Positions 35,457 to 44,935 are shown, counted from the stretch's first letter. The stretch is 64,000 bases of DNA from Lewinellaceae bacterium (GCA_020636135.1 JACJYK010000004.1:66266-130265); one strand, 5' to 3'. Notes: a model not told the origin generated them from the sequence alone. Made by a program: numbers and translations.

Positions 35457-37976
35457 TTAGTGAATGATATCGAATTCATCCTGCAGACCCTGTTCGACAT
35501 CAAAAACATCCTCCGCTGACGGCTCTTGTTTATAGTCATCGCAATCGATGGTAATACCTAACCGGCCTGCCGGCACACTGAAATGCGTCTGCGCATCAAA
35601 TTCATCGGCAGGCAATGCTTCCAGTTTACGCATGAGCAGATTAAAGATAGGACGGGCCATTACGGCGCCCTGGCCGGCATCCAGCGTACGGAAACGGATC
35701 CAGCCGTAGTCACCACCCACCCAGGTACCGATGACCACACGAGGATGGATACCCATAAACCAACCGTCCACGTGGTTGTTGGTGGTGCCGGTCTTACCTC
35801 CAACTTCCGGAGAAGTCAGTCCCAGTTTGCCATTTCCGATCGCCTGTTCGAGCATGCGTACCATGACATAATTGGTCTTTTCATTCAATGCCCGGTGACG
35901 GGCGAGCTTATTCTGATAGATCAGTCGTCCGTGGCGGTCACGGATGTATTGTATGATAATGGGCTTGTTGTATTCACCGTTATTGGCAAATACGCTGTAA
36001 GCTCCCGTCAGCTCTTCCACTTTAAGCTCAGGAGTACCCAGGCAGATACTGGGCACTGAAGGAATCTCGTCCCCGTTCAATCCCATCGAAATGGCCGTCT
36101 CACGCACCGGCTCCGCGCTTCCAAAGCTCTTCATCAGAAAGACGGAAAGCGAGTTGACGGATTCGCGCAGACCCTGATACAGATTCATCTTTTTTCCGGT
36201 AAAGTCGTGACTGTTCTTCGGGGTCCAGGGCTCTGGGATATGGAAATTATTCTCCCCCGGAGCAATGGTATAGGGCTGGTCGATCACCTCTGTACAAGGT
36301 GAAATGTTGTTCATCACCGCCGTCGTGTAGACAAACGGCTTAAAGGTGGAACCGACCTGACGATTGGAAGTGACGTGATCAAACTTGAAGTATTTGTGGT
36401 TGACTCCTCCGACCCATGCTTTGACAAACCCGGTCGTCGGGTCCATGACCATAACCCCGGTCTGAAGGATTTCCATGTGGTACTTGATGCTGTCCATCGG
36501 GGTCATTACCGAATCCTTTTCAAAATCCGGAGAACTGTAGTCAAAGATCCGGCAGGTCGTCTTGGTGTCAAATGCTTTGACAGTTTCCTTTTGCAGGTCC
36601 TGGTATTTGACTTTAAGCTCGTCCCATTCATTGCTTTTCATGGCTTCCCGCATACGTTGTGCCTTGTCTTTACGGATGACACCTTTGCTCTGCAAGCCTG
36701 CAATCCGGCCTGGATTTTTTTCCTCATCGATCATCCATTCGATCTCGGTATCGGTGTAGACCAGGTTTGACACCTCTTCCTGCATTTTTTGCAGCAGGGT
36801 CCCTAAACGGGCATATCGCAGGGTCTGGTAGCGGTCTGACTCATGCATCATGCGGTCCAGTGTCGCCTGGACGATCGATTTTTGCTGATCATCCATGTCA
36901 TAGGTAAACGGGTTCATCCCCTTCCAATGCCGGAAATACGAAGTCTGTAATTTGGGCATATGCTCCAGAACTGCCTCCAATGCCAGGCGCTGATAAACCG
37001 GGTCGATGGTAGTCTCGATCTGAAGGCCGTCTTTAAATAGGTCGTACTCGGTACCGTCCGGCTTACGGGTTTCCGGCTGGGCAAGGATCTCCTTTACCCG
37101 CTTTTGTATTTCAACCTTCAGATAGGGAGCAAGGCCGTCGGACTGCGTCTTCCGTTTGAAATTGGACATATCGATGGGCTGCGTCCGCAATGAATCGTAC
37201 TCCACTTTGCTCAGATAGCCATGCTTCTGCATTTTGGAAAGGACGATATTGCGTCGGGTCGTGGAATTCTCCGGGAATTTCTTGGGGTTGTAGTACCAGG
37301 GATTGTTCAGCATGGCCACGATGACCGCAGCTTCATCAGGCTGCAGATCTTCCTGCTCCTTGCCAAAATAGGTTTCTGCCGCCGCCCGTACCCCATAGGA
37401 ATCGTAGATGAAGTCAAACTTGTTGAGGTACATTGCAATGATCTCCTCCTTGGTGTAAGAGCGCTCAAGTTTAACAGCCGTGATCCATTCTTTGAATTTA
37501 GACAGTCCGAGGTTGAGGATCTGCTGAACCTTGCTCATATTGGAAAGGTCGATCCGCGGATACATCAGCTTGGCCAATTGCTGAGTGATGGTACTTCCGC
37601 CACCGGAGGACTTTTTACCCATCAGAAGGCTCTTGACCCCTACCCTGCCCAATGCTTCCAGGTCGATACCGGCGTGTTTATAATAACGCTCGTCCTCGGT
37701 TGAGATCAGGGCCTGGACGATATAGGGATTCAGTTCTTCGAAGGCGACCGGCACCCGGTTCTGGATGAACAGCCGGTCCAGTTCATTTTTATTTTTGTCC
37801 AGAATGACCGTAGCAAGTTCATTCTCCGGATTCTCCAGTTCTTCAAAGGTAGGCAGGTCCTGCCGTGACAAAATGATAAAAAACAGGATGCCACTGAGGA
37901 CCATGAGGATGGCCAATCCCCACAGGATGCGGTACAATTTTTTAGCCAGTGACTGGTTGTAATTGGTATCTGCCAT
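35457..37976 (-). CDS. mrcA: Class A penicillin-binding protein 1A (transglycosylase/transpeptidase)
   Basis: This 839-residue protein has a short cytoplasmic tail, one membrane helix (about 18-37) and a GT51 glycosyltransferase domain (about 65-245) with the catalytic TEDERYYKHAG (Glu near 94) and GGSTITQQLAK. The transpeptidase domain follows: the SxxK motif GSTFKPF has its serine at about 543, then SxN in 'SVNSLS' and KTG in GGKTGTTNNH. It polymerises lipid II and cross-links peptides in the periplasm. The linker between the two catalytic domains (about 340-500) is long and charged, as in other Bacteroidota PBP1A. It belongs to a leftward run beginning at the SAM hydrolase-family gene; aroB lies 29 bp upstream. 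Confidence 0.97.
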   Translation of the reverse strand: MADTNYNQSLAKKLYRILWGLAILMVLSGILFFIILSRQDLPTFEELENPENELATVILDKNKNELDRLFIQNRVPVAFEELNPYIVQALISTEDERYYKHAGIDLEALGRVGVKSLLMGKKSSGGGSTITQQLAKLMYPRIDLSNMSKVQQILNLGLSKFKEWITAVKLERSYTKEEIIAMYLNKFDFIYDSYGVRAAAETYFGKEQEDLQPDEAAVIVAMLNNPWYYNPKKFPENSTTRRNIVLSKMQKHGYLSKVEYDSLRTQPIDMSNFKRKTQSDGLAPYLKVEIQKRVKEILAQPETRKPDGTEYDLFKDGLQIETTIDPVYQRLALEAVLEHMPKLQTSYFRHWKGMNPFTYDMDDQQKSIVQATLDRMMHESDRYQTLRYARLGTLLQKMQEEVSNLVYTDTEIEWMIDEEKNPGRIAGLQSKGVIRKDKAQRMREAMKSNEWDELKVKYQDLQKETVKAFDTKTTCRIFDYSSPDFEKDSVMTPMDSIKYHMEILQTGVMVMDPTTGFVKAWVGGVNHKYFKFDHVTSNRQVGSTFKPFVYTTAVMNNISPCTEVIDQPYTIAPGENNFHIPEPWTPKNSHDFTGKKMNLYQGLRESVNSLSVFLMKSFGSAEPVRETAISMGLNGDEIPSVPSICLGTPELKVEELTGAYSVFANNGEYNKPIIIQYIRDRHGRLIYQNKLARHRALNEKTNYVMVRMLEQAIGNGKLGLTSPEVGGKTGTTNNHVDGWFMGIHPRVVIGTWVGGDYGWIRFRTLDAGQGAVMARPIFNLLMRKLEALPADEFDAQTHFSVPAGRLGITIDCDDYKQEPSAEDVFDVEQGLQDEFDIIH

Positions 37977-38005
37977 AAGTTTGATCTGTTCGGCTTACCT
38001 GTCCA

Positions 38006-39073
38006 TTAAACTGGTACGGATAGTTGATTATTGTAATAAGTGATCGCTTCTTCGACCAAATCAGGTTCGATAATGCAGTCGATACAGGGTTCTCCGGGTT
38101 TTTTCAGCAGCGAAAAATGAAGTTGGTCTCGTTCATTTTTCTTGTCCTGAGCCATGATCTCCAGGATGGCACCACGCGCATCATCCGGTATTGCAATCTC
38201 CGGATACCATCGCTTGACAAATCGTTCGATGTGGGTGAGTTCTTCGGCGGGAAATCCAAACCGTTTGCCGGCAATGTATAATTCCCCAATGAGTCCAATC
38301 GCCACGGCTTCACCATGCAAAAGGGGATGATCGGTTTCCAGGAAATAGGATTCGACGCCATGCCCCAGGGTATGCCCCAGATTCAGGATCTTGCGCAACC
38401 CTGCCTCATAGGGGTCCTGTTCGACAACTTCCCGCTTCACGGCAATGGCCCGGGTAATGTATTCTTCATCCAGGATGTCCGGCAAGGACTCCAGTTCGAG
38501 CAATTTGTGGTACAAATCCACGTCATGCAGCAATCCATGCTTGAAGATCTCGATCATGCCGCTGGCCAGCTGCCGTTCCGGCAGGGTCGTGCAGAACTGG
38601 GGATCAACCAGAACAGCCTGTGGATTCTTGAAGAGTCCAATGCAGTTTTTAATGTGTTTGAAGTCAATGCCCAGCTTACCTCCTACACTGGCGTCTACCT
38701 GCGACAATAAGGTGGTCGGTATCTGAATGAAGGGTATGCCCCGCTTAAAGGTCCCTGCACAGAAACCGCCCATATCACCGATCACACCACCGCCCAGGTT
38801 GATGATCAGGGACTTGCGGTCGGCATGTCCGTCAAGTAATTGCTGCCAGATGTGCTGGCATTCCTGGATGTTCTTGGCTTCCTCGCCGGCAGGTATCCGG
38901 ATGATGGTGGCACCTTCGACCAGCGAGCGGATCCGTGGCAGGCAATGCAATTCGGTTTGTTCGTCCACCAATACAAAGAGCGTGCTGTAACGCAATTGCT
39001 GCATCAGCGGTGCAAGCGCTTCCGCTACCGGCCCGATATGAATGCTATAGTCCGCAATCGGCAAAATCTGCAT
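38006..39073 (-). CDS. aroB: 3-dehydroquinate synthase AroB
   Basis: This 355-residue enzyme converts DAHP to 3-dehydroquinate, the second step of the shikimate pathway. The NAD-binding glycine motif GGGVIGDMGGFCAGTFKRG, 'PTTLLSQVDASVGGKLGID' and the metal-binding histidines (near 'LNLGHTLGHGVE' and 'DHPLLHGEAV') are all visible. Full length for the family. It lies in a leftward cluster 3 bp downstream of an ABM monooxygenase gene. AroA, another shikimate-pathway gene, lies 2.4 kb away on the other strand, so shikimate genes are loosely clustered here. Confident call. Confidence 0.98.
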   Translation of the reverse strand: MQILPIADYSIHIGPVAEALAPLMQQLRYSTLFVLVDEQTELHCLPRIRSLVEGATIIRIPAGEEAKNIQECQHIWQQLLDGHADRKSLIINLGGGVIGDMGGFCAGTFKRGIPFIQIPTTLLSQVDASVGGKLGIDFKHIKNCIGLFKNPQAVLVDPQFCTTLPERQLASGMIEIFKHGLLHDVDLYHKLLELESLPDILDEEYITRAIAVKREVVEQDPYEAGLRKILNLGHTLGHGVESYFLETDHPLLHGEAVAIGLIGELYIAGKRFGFPAEELTHIERFVKRWYPEIAIPDDARGAILEIMAQDKKNERDQLHFSLLKKPGEPCIDCIIEPDLVEEAITYYNNQLSVPV

Positions 39074-39076
39074 GAT

Positions 39077-39367
39077 TCACTCATTTTCTGAACGCAGTGT
39101 AAACGCCTGAGGTGGTACTAAAAATTGTGGCTTGATCGATTTCCACGTATCCCTGAAAAATGGAGACTGCCGGTAATGTTCCAGGTCTTCCACGCTTTGC
39201 CAGCTGCTCCAGGTGTACCAGACGCCAGGTGTGTCTGCATCCTGATAAAGCTCCAAAGATACACATCCTGGAAAATTCAAAATGTGTCCTTTCCGTTCAT
39301 TAAACAATCGGATGAATTCGGGAACGTACGTTTCCAGGAAATGCATTCTGACGATGCGGCGGATCAT
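39077..39367 (-). CDS. Antibiotic biosynthesis monooxygenase (ABM) domain protein
   Basis: This 96-residue protein is a single ABM-type ferredoxin-like fold: N-terminal strand 'MIRRIVRMHF', the conserved 'N-F-P-G-C-V-S-L-E-L-Y-Q-D' loop and strand, a central 'W-x-S-W-Q-S' stretch, and an H-x-x-S motif (EHYRQSPFF). ABM proteins act as small cofactor-independent monooxygenases (quinol oxidation, heme degradation or related reactions) and work as dimers. It overlaps the upstream SAM hydrolase-family gene by 4 bp (ATGA) and is followed by aroB, so it is translationally coupled. Substrate unknown. Confidence 0.85.
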   Translation of the reverse strand: MIRRIVRMHFLETYVPEFIRLFNERKGHILNFPGCVSLELYQDADTPGVWYTWSSWQSVEDLEHYRQSPFFRDTWKSIKPQFLVPPQAFTLRSENE

Positions 39368-40143
39368 GGCTCGTCGTAGAAGTCGATCTGAACCGTCTCA
39401 TCATCCTTCAGGCCCAGCAGGCTGGCAGCTTTACCCATATTGATGGCAATCTCCAGATGATCCGCAGAATTGATGAGACAGAGGGTCTCTCCCACCGGTA
39501 CATCGAAATAATGCTCACTGATGGTGGTTATGGGCTCAAAACGCTTGAAAAACAAGGCAAAATCACGTCCCTTTCTTGCCCGTTCAAAAACTTCTCTGGT
39601 GATATTAAGGATGACATTATCAAATTTGTCCACATGGATGACGGAACCCCGGATGTGGGAACGTGTGACCACGGGCTGAAGATTCATTCGCATCACCAGG
39701 TTCGTCACTGCGTCACCAATTTCATTTAGGGTATCTCCTCGCCCCAGTTGCCGGATCACTTTGGAAAAAATATCCCGGACCGGAAATGCGCCTCCTTTGC
39801 TGCCACGCAATTCAAAAACCTGATCGGGCAGCCGTTCAAAAACCAGTGAAAAAAGACCATTGTTCGGGCCTACAAAAATATAACCGTCTTTTTCGAACAG
39901 GATGTAGATGTTCTGAACATTGTAGTTATTATTCACACTGATGAGGTGAACGGTTCCGGGCGGAAAGTGGTTGTACACATTCCGGAGAATGTAAGCTCCC
40001 TGGACGATGTCGTATGAGGGTATCTCATGGGTGATATCCACCAACTGCATTTCCGGTGAAGCAGAGAGGATGGCTCCCTTCACCATGCCGACATAATAAT
40101 CCTGGTTGCCGAGATCGGTTGTTAATGTTACCACCCGGTTCAT
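39364..40143 (-). CDS. SAM hydrolase/SAM-dependent halogenase family protein (DUF62)
   Basis: This 259-residue protein belongs to the S-adenosyl-L-methionine hydroxide adenosyltransferase family (fluorinase fold). The N-terminus 'TLTTDLGNQDYYVGMVKG' contains the substrate-binding aspartate region (TDxG), followed by 'VDITHEIP' and 'YIFVGPNNGLFSLVF'. A C-terminal OB-like domain is present. Ordinary members cleave SAM to adenosine and methionine with water; some halogenate. The large majority in Bacteroidota are hydrolases. It heads the leftward cluster and overlaps the ABM gene by 4 bp. Family firm; hydrolase rather than halogenase is inference. Confidence 0.95.
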   Translation of the reverse strand: MNRVVTLTTDLGNQDYYVGMVKGAILSASPEMQLVDITHEIPSYDIVQGAYILRNVYNHFPPGTVHLISVNNNYNVQNIYILFEKDGYIFVGPNNGLFSLVFERLPDQVFELRGSKGGAFPVRDIFSKVIRQLGRGDTLNEIGDAVTNLVMRMNLQPVVTRSHIRGSVIHVDKFDNVILNITREVFERARKGRDFALFFKRFEPITTISEHYFDVPVGETLCLINSADHLEIAINMGKAASLLGLKDDETVQIDFYDEP

Positions 40144-40359
40144 GTTGCAGAATCTATTAACATTAATTTAATCTGTTGCTATGCGGTCGTAACCGGAAAA
40201 CCTTAAATTTAGGACAAAAATAAAATATTAATTAAATCTTTAATTCGTTTAGCCTTCAATTTGAAGTATTGAAAAAAGTCAACTACCTTAATTGGAGGAA
40301 AAACAAGGCAATTGCCGACGTATTGCATCATTTAAAACCATACTTATTTGGCAAATTCA

Positions 40360-41349
40360 ATGAGTGAAATCAGTCTTTCCGTTGAAGGCATCGATCTGCT
40401 TGAACTGTACGGAGAGCGTAATTCCAAACTCAATCTGCTGCGCAAAGCCTTTCCCGATGTAACCATCAACTCCCGGGGCACCAATCTTAAAATAGCCGGT
40501 GACAAAAAACAAACCCAGGAGGTGAAAGCCAAACTGGAGGTCATGCTTAAGGTATTGCGCCGTGAAAAAGAATTGAAAATGGACACGGTAGTCGAATTAC
40601 TGAGCGGTATCCATCCCTATGACCCGCTGGGTAACGGGAGTGGCGACCAGTCCGTTATCGTCCATGGCCGCAGTGGCAAAGTCATCCGCGCCAAGACCGC
40701 AAATCAGAAGCGGCTGGTCGAGGCGGCAGAAAATAACGATATCGTATTTGCCGTAGGCCCTGCTGGTACCGGCAAGACCTATACCGCCGTAGCGCTGGCT
40801 GTACGCGCCTTAAAGAATCGGCAGGTCAAGAAGATCATCCTTACACGGCCGGCGGTCGAAGCCGGAGAAAGCCTGGGATTCCTGCCCGGCGACCTGAAAG
40901 AAAAAGTAGATCCTTATCTGCGTCCATTATACGATGCGCTGGATGACATGATCCCTGCGGAGACGCTGGGCCAGTTCATGGCTAACCGGACCATTGAGAT
41001 CGCACCATTGGCGTTCATGCGGGGAAGAACCCTGGACAGCGCTTATATCCTGCTCGATGAAGCGCAAAATGCGACCTCCATGCAGCTCAAGATGTTCCTT
41101 ACCCGCCTGGGCCCCTCGGCGAAGTGTATCATAACCGGTGACTTGTCCCAGATCGACCTGCCTGGATATCAGCGATCTGGTTTGCGCCTGGCGATCGATT
41201 TGTTGCACCACCTTCAGGGTGTGGCAACCATTTACCTTGATCCGACCGACGTGGTCCGGCATCGTCTGGTGAAGGAGATCATCTACGCCTACGATAAACA
41301 TGAGAAGTGGCAGCGCAAGAAGCGGGATGCCCAGTCTGAGGAAGAATAA
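40360..41349 (+). CDS. PhoH-like ATPase
   Basis: This 329-residue protein is a PhoH family P-loop ATPase with an N-terminal KH-like RNA-binding region (about 1-85), Walker A GPAGTGKT (about 129-136), 'LTRPAVEAGESLGFLPGD' and Walker B ILLDEAQNAT, followed by the 'GDLSQIDLP' sensor-like motif. PhoH/YbeZ proteins associate with the RNase YbeY in ribosome quality control and rRNA maturation. I prefer the ATG at 40360 to the TTG at 40348. It is divergent from the SAM hydrolase-family gene, so the 216-bp gap holds both promoters. Confidence 0.97.
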   Translation: MSEISLSVEGIDLLELYGERNSKLNLLRKAFPDVTINSRGTNLKIAGDKKQTQEVKAKLEVMLKVLRREKELKMDTVVELLSGIHPYDPLGNGSGDQSVIVHGRSGKVIRAKTANQKRLVEAAENNDIVFAVGPAGTGKTYTAVALAVRALKNRQVKKIILTRPAVEAGESLGFLPGDLKEKVDPYLRPLYDALDDMIPAETLGQFMANRTIEIAPLAFMRGRTLDSAYILLDEAQNATSMQLKMFLTRLGPSAKCIITGDLSQIDLPGYQRSGLRLAIDLLHHLQGVATIYLDPTDVVRHRLVKEIIYAYDKHEKWQRKKRDAQSEEE

Positions 41350-41445
41350 GGTAGCAAAACGTTGATAGGCGCTCTGAATAAATAATCCGAAGCTGCCTTC
41401 CATTTCAGGTAAGTGTCCACCAAATGCAGATATCGCTCAAATCCT

Positions 41446-41453
41446 TACTTTTG
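41446..41453 (+). promoter_or_regulatory. Candidate -7 box upstream of aroA
   Basis: TACTTTTG fits TAnnTTTG exactly, with an ATG (close to TTG) at 41424-41426 giving the typical N19 spacing. The aroA start codon is 43 bp downstream of the box. Confidence 0.5.
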
Positions 41454-41496
41454 AGCCCATTCTACGATTTGGGAAAACATGACGGCAGATTAAGGC

Positions 41497-42762
41497 ATGG
41501 CAGCATTAAACAGGTTCGATTATCCATCCAAGTTGGAATTGCATCGCATGGATCGCAGAATTTCCGGGACGGTTACGCTGGATGGCTCGAAGAGCATCAG
41601 CAACCGGGCTTTGATCCTGCGGGCGCTCTCCGGAAAAGATTTTCCTATTACCGGATTGGGAACCTCCAAGGACGTTTCTACCATGCAAGCCCTGTTAGCG
41701 TCCCAGAATGAGGTGCTGGATGCCGGCGCAGCAGGCACCACCTTCCGCTTCCTCACTGCTTATCTGGCTTGGTCCGGAAAGTCCTGCACACTGACCGGGA
41801 GCGAGCGGATGAAGCAGCGCCCCATCGGACCACTGGTTGAAGCCTTGCGAACCCTGGGCGCCCGGATTGAATACCTGGAAAATGAAGGTTATCCTCCTTT
41901 GCGATTCAGCGGTGGACAATGGGAACAAGTGACCCGCAGTCTTACGCTACCGGCCAGTGTCTCCTCTCAATACTTGTCTGCCTTGCTGATGATCGCACCC
42001 CGGCTCCCCATGGGACTGGAGTTGAATCTGGAGGGCGAGCTGGTTTCCAGGCCGTATCTTGAAATGACCCTGCATATGATGGGTTTTTTCGGAGTCGATC
42101 ACACCTGGAGTGGGCAAACCATCACGGTTGAACCACAAGCCTATGAAGCCCGGCCATTCCAGGTAGAGGCAGACTGGAGTGCAGCCTCTTATTATTACAG
42201 TATCGCTGCCCTGAGTGATTACTGCGACCTCACGTTATACGGACTGCACCAGGAAAGTCTGCAGGGTGATGCGGCGATAGCCGGTTTCATGGAAAACCTG
42301 GGCGTCCATACCGAGTTCGGGGAAGGGTACATCCGGCTTTCACGAACCTCCACGCCACCGAAACCGTTTTTTGAATACGACTTCATCAATTGCCCCGATC
42401 TGGCTCAGACAGTTATTGCCTGTTGTGGGGGATTGGGAGTCAAGGGAGTCTTTCAGGGATTGCAGACCTTGTACATCAAAGAAACCGACCGGATTGCAGC
42501 CATGCAGAACGAACTAAGGAAGTTGGACGTGGCTTTTTACCAGGATTCTGTACAAGCCAATACTTTTGTTGTTGAGGGCCAGGCTGCCTTCAGGATGACA
42601 CCCGAATTTGCTACCTACGAAGATCACCGGATGGCGATGGCGATGGCCCCATTAGCCATATTAAACCCTATTGTCATCAAGGACCCCGGAGTCGTTGTCA
42701 AATCCTATCCGGCATTTTGGTCTGACCTGGAATCGCTGGGATTTGAAGTGACCACGTGCTAG
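41497..42762 (+). CDS. aroA: 3-phosphoshikimate 1-carboxyvinyltransferase AroA (EPSP synthase)
   Basis: This 421-residue enzyme transfers enolpyruvate from PEP to shikimate 3-phosphate. Seen: the N-terminal substrate motif DGSKSISNRALILRAL, 'AGTTFRFLTAYLA', 'MKQRPIGPLVEAL', the catalytic 'YIKETDRIAAM' region and 'YEDHRMAMAMA' near the C-terminus. The length is normal for the compact Bacteroidota form. An alternative in-frame start lies at 41548. The stop overlaps the opposing OmpA-like stop codon in the palindrome CTAG (42759-42762). Confident call. Confidence 0.97.
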   Translation: MAALNRFDYPSKLELHRMDRRISGTVTLDGSKSISNRALILRALSGKDFPITGLGTSKDVSTMQALLASQNEVLDAGAAGTTFRFLTAYLAWSGKSCTLTGSERMKQRPIGPLVEALRTLGARIEYLENEGYPPLRFSGGQWEQVTRSLTLPASVSSQYLSALLMIAPRLPMGLELNLEGELVSRPYLEMTLHMMGFFGVDHTWSGQTITVEPQAYEARPFQVEADWSAASYYYSIAALSDYCDLTLYGLHQESLQGDAAIAGFMENLGVHTEFGEGYIRLSRTSTPPKPFFEYDFINCPDLAQTVIACCGGLGVKGVFQGLQTLYIKETDRIAAMQNELRKLDVAFYQDSVQANTFVVEGQAAFRMTPEFATYEDHRMAMAMAPLAILNPIVIKDPGVVVKSYPAFWSDLESLGFEVTTC

Positions 42763-43958
42763 CTTTCCAGGCTGAGGATCTTTAGTTCGACACGCTGGTT
42801 TTTCTGCCTACCGTAGGGCGTATTGTCCGAGGCGATCAGGTGGCTTTTACCGTAACCTTTAGCAATAATGCGACGTGCGTCGATCCCTTTGTCGACCAGG
42901 TATTTGGAGACAGACTGAGCCCGGTTGAGGGAAAGCTGCTGACAAAACACATCCTCGCACAATCCATTGGTATGCCCTCCGATCTCGATGCGTACATTTT
43001 TGTTTTGCTTCAAAAAGGCATACAGCTCATCGAGAACCGGAAAGTACTTCGAATCGATGTCAAAGGAATTCTCCCGGAAATACAGATTGCGGATGGTGAC
43101 CACCTGTCCCACCTTTAGGTCACCATACAGTTCGGTTAAGACGCGAATTTTCGGTTGGGAAGGTTTCTCTTCTTCAGGCACTGGTGTCGGGGTTACCGGA
43201 GGTGTTTCGGGGCGCTGAGGCTGGGTTTGAGGCCGGGCAGGCGGAGCCTGATTTACAACTTTAGGTTCTTCTTCCTCTGCCACAGGAGGGGTAATCTCCG
43301 GGTCAATGGCTGGTAGTTCATCATCACAGGGAATCGGCTCCAGGGCGCTGGCATGGTCCACCAGAACATTGCCATTGTAGGGCATCAAGACCGGCGTCTT
43401 GTAATACGCTTCCAGGATGATGAATTTATAATGCTGCTTGGGCTCCAGCTTGAAATTATACTTCCGCCAGTCCGCATTCTCTATGGGCGGGGTCTCGGCG
43501 AGCATCTCTGCACGATCGCAGTAATCGTTGCCTCCCCAGATCCGCAGCACGATAGGTTTTGTAAAAGATTTTAGTGGTGAATCCTCTTTAGCATCCAGCT
43601 TGCTGAGATAAACATTGGACCGGCACAGGTAGAGCGAAAAAGAGTAGCAAGTGCCTGCATGCATGGCCGTGGTTAGCGCCTGGGTTACACGTTCCCAGGT
43701 TTCATTTTCACGTACAACCATGCCCAGGTAGGTTCTTCCGTCCTGCGCAGGACGAGTCACGCTGAACTGACCGGAGGGTTGAATATCCGGTGGGGTCTCC
43801 CCCGGCCAACCGCAGTCACGCCACCCCAACGGGGCCTGGCAACACTGCGGTATCCCTTCAAATGAGGAGTTAAATAACTCAATGGATCCTGGAGCATGCT
43901 GCCCCCGGGCTACCAGTGAAATAAATAAAAAAAGAAGAGTTACTGTTTGGTTCCGCAT
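42759..43958 (-). CDS. OmpA-family cell-envelope protein
   Basis: This protein has 399 residues from the ATG at 43958 (MRNQTVTLLFLFISLVARGQ, a signal peptide). The N-terminal half is a unique domain with many cysteines and aromatic residues; about 230-275 is a proline/glutamate-rich linker (TPPVAEEEEP, PPARPQTQPQRPE). The C-terminal OmpA domain (about 280-400) contains 'RNLYFRENSFDIDSKYFPVLDELY', 'IEIGGHTNGLCEDVFCQQLSLNRAQSV' and 'KGYGKSHLIASDNTPYGRQKNQRVEL', which binds peptidoglycan. Such proteins tie the outer membrane to the wall and can act as T9SS anchors (PorE-like). Its stop overlaps that of aroA; an upstream start at 43979 is possible. Confidence 0.92.
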   Translation of the reverse strand: MRNQTVTLLFLFISLVARGQHAPGSIELFNSSFEGIPQCCQAPLGWRDCGWPGETPPDIQPSGQFSVTRPAQDGRTYLGMVVRENETWERVTQALTTAMHAGTCYSFSLYLCRSNVYLSKLDAKEDSPLKSFTKPIVLRIWGGNDYCDRAEMLAETPPIENADWRKYNFKLEPKQHYKFIILEAYYKTPVLMPYNGNVLVDHASALEPIPCDDELPAIDPEITPPVAEEEEPKVVNQAPPARPQTQPQRPETPPVTPTPVPEEEKPSQPKIRVLTELYGDLKVGQVVTIRNLYFRENSFDIDSKYFPVLDELYAFLKQNKNVRIEIGGHTNGLCEDVFCQQLSLNRAQSVSKYLVDKGIDARRIIAKGYGKSHLIASDNTPYGRQKNQRVELKILSLES

Positions 43959-44155
43959 TGGTTGTGTCGATCCGGTCACTTTCTTTTTAGGAAAGGTTTA
44001 AGATCCGGCAAATAGTTTTAATCGGCTACAATTTAAGACCAATTTAACGATTCTGGCAAGGGAATGTTCGCCTGCTTCCAACCCCAAGAATGAAATCGGG
44101 ATTAGTTTTTATCTGCCGGTGTAATAAGATCCGAAGATTTATCCAGCTAGATCAA

Positions 44156-44194
44156 ACAAAAACAGCCGGTCTGACCCAAGCCACACCGACTGTT
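44156..44194 (-). terminator. Terminator of the folB-DUF4197 transcript
   Basis: Read on the minus strand, AACAGTCGGT pairs with ACCGGCTGTT around a loop, followed by TTTTTG. It lies about 30 bp after the DUF4197 stop codon, a good fit to a Rho-independent terminator. Confidence 0.75.
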
Positions 44195-44224
44195 CCTACT
44201 GTGTTCTACTTTATTTTGAGGACC

Positions 44225-44935
44225 CTAGCCGCGGCCCTGCTGGCCGAATACGCGGCGCAACAGATCGGTGGTGCGGGCACCCACATTGGTGCGGATCTCT
44301 TTTTCTTCTTTTTCAACCATGCTGAACAAGCCGTTCAGCGCCTGCGTATTCACATAGTCATCCAGCTTGGGATTCATCTTCTTGACCAATGGGATCTTGT
44401 TGTAGGCGGTGACCGCGGATTCCCAGTAGGACAAGGCATTAACCTTTTCCAGCGAGCTCACGATAACCGGTTTAAAGGCATCGTACAGTGGCTGGTAAGT
44501 TTCTTGCTTGAGGTAAACGGTGGCTGCATTATCCTGGCCTTTCAGGATATTCCAGGCATCGCCGATGGTCATCGACGTGATGGCATCCACAAAGATGGGT
44601 TTCGCTTTTTGTGCAGCATCTTCGGCAGCCCGGTTCAGCTTTTCAGTCAGCTGTTCTTCAAAGTCGGCGAATCCCGGAATCACCCGGAGCTTGTTGGCGA
44701 TGGTGCGAGCTTCTTCCGGCATCAGGATCTTGTACGGACTTTTGTAATAGCCGTCTGCTTTTGCCAGCGCCTCGGCGCCTTTGCTGATACCCACCGTGAG
44801 GGCTTCCTTCAATCCTTTACCCACCTCCTCCGTGGTGACAGGCATGGTCCCGGCCTGGCTCAATACACCGTTCAGGGTGGCACACGACATCAGGCTGAAA
44901 GCCGTCAAGGCCAGCAGTAAGGTTCTTTTCTTCAT
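44225..44935 (-). CDS. DUF4197 lipoprotein
   Basis: This protein (236 residues from the ATG at 44935, MKKRTLLLALTAFSLMSC) has a lipobox (LMSC, Cys 18). The mature part matches DUF4197: 'VGKGLKEALTVGISKGAEAL' near the start, 'PEEARTIANKLRVIPGF', 'AKPIFVDAITSMTIGDAWNILKGQDNAAT', and the C-terminal 'ALNGLFSMVEKEEKEIRTNVGARTTDLLRRVFG'. The family is widespread in Bacteroidota and Gammaproteobacteria, with no known function. It follows folB on the same strand (56 bp). A start at 44980 is possible but lacks a signal peptide. Confidence 0.95.
   Translation of the reverse strand: MKKRTLLLALTAFSLMSCATLNGVLSQAGTMPVTTEEVGKGLKEALTVGISKGAEALAKADGYYKSPYKILMPEEARTIANKLRVIPGFADFEEQLTEKLNRAAEDAAQKAKPIFVDAITSMTIGDAWNILKGQDNAATVYLKQETYQPLYDAFKPVIVSSLEKVNALSYWESAVTAYNKIPLVKKMNPKLDDYVNTQALNGLFSMVEKEEKEIRTNVGARTTDLLRRVFGQQGRG

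Noticed and set aside
44090..44920. A 276-codon + strand frame
   Set aside because: It covers the DUF4197 gene in reverse and overlaps its terminator; the leftward frame has a lipobox and DUF4197 motifs.
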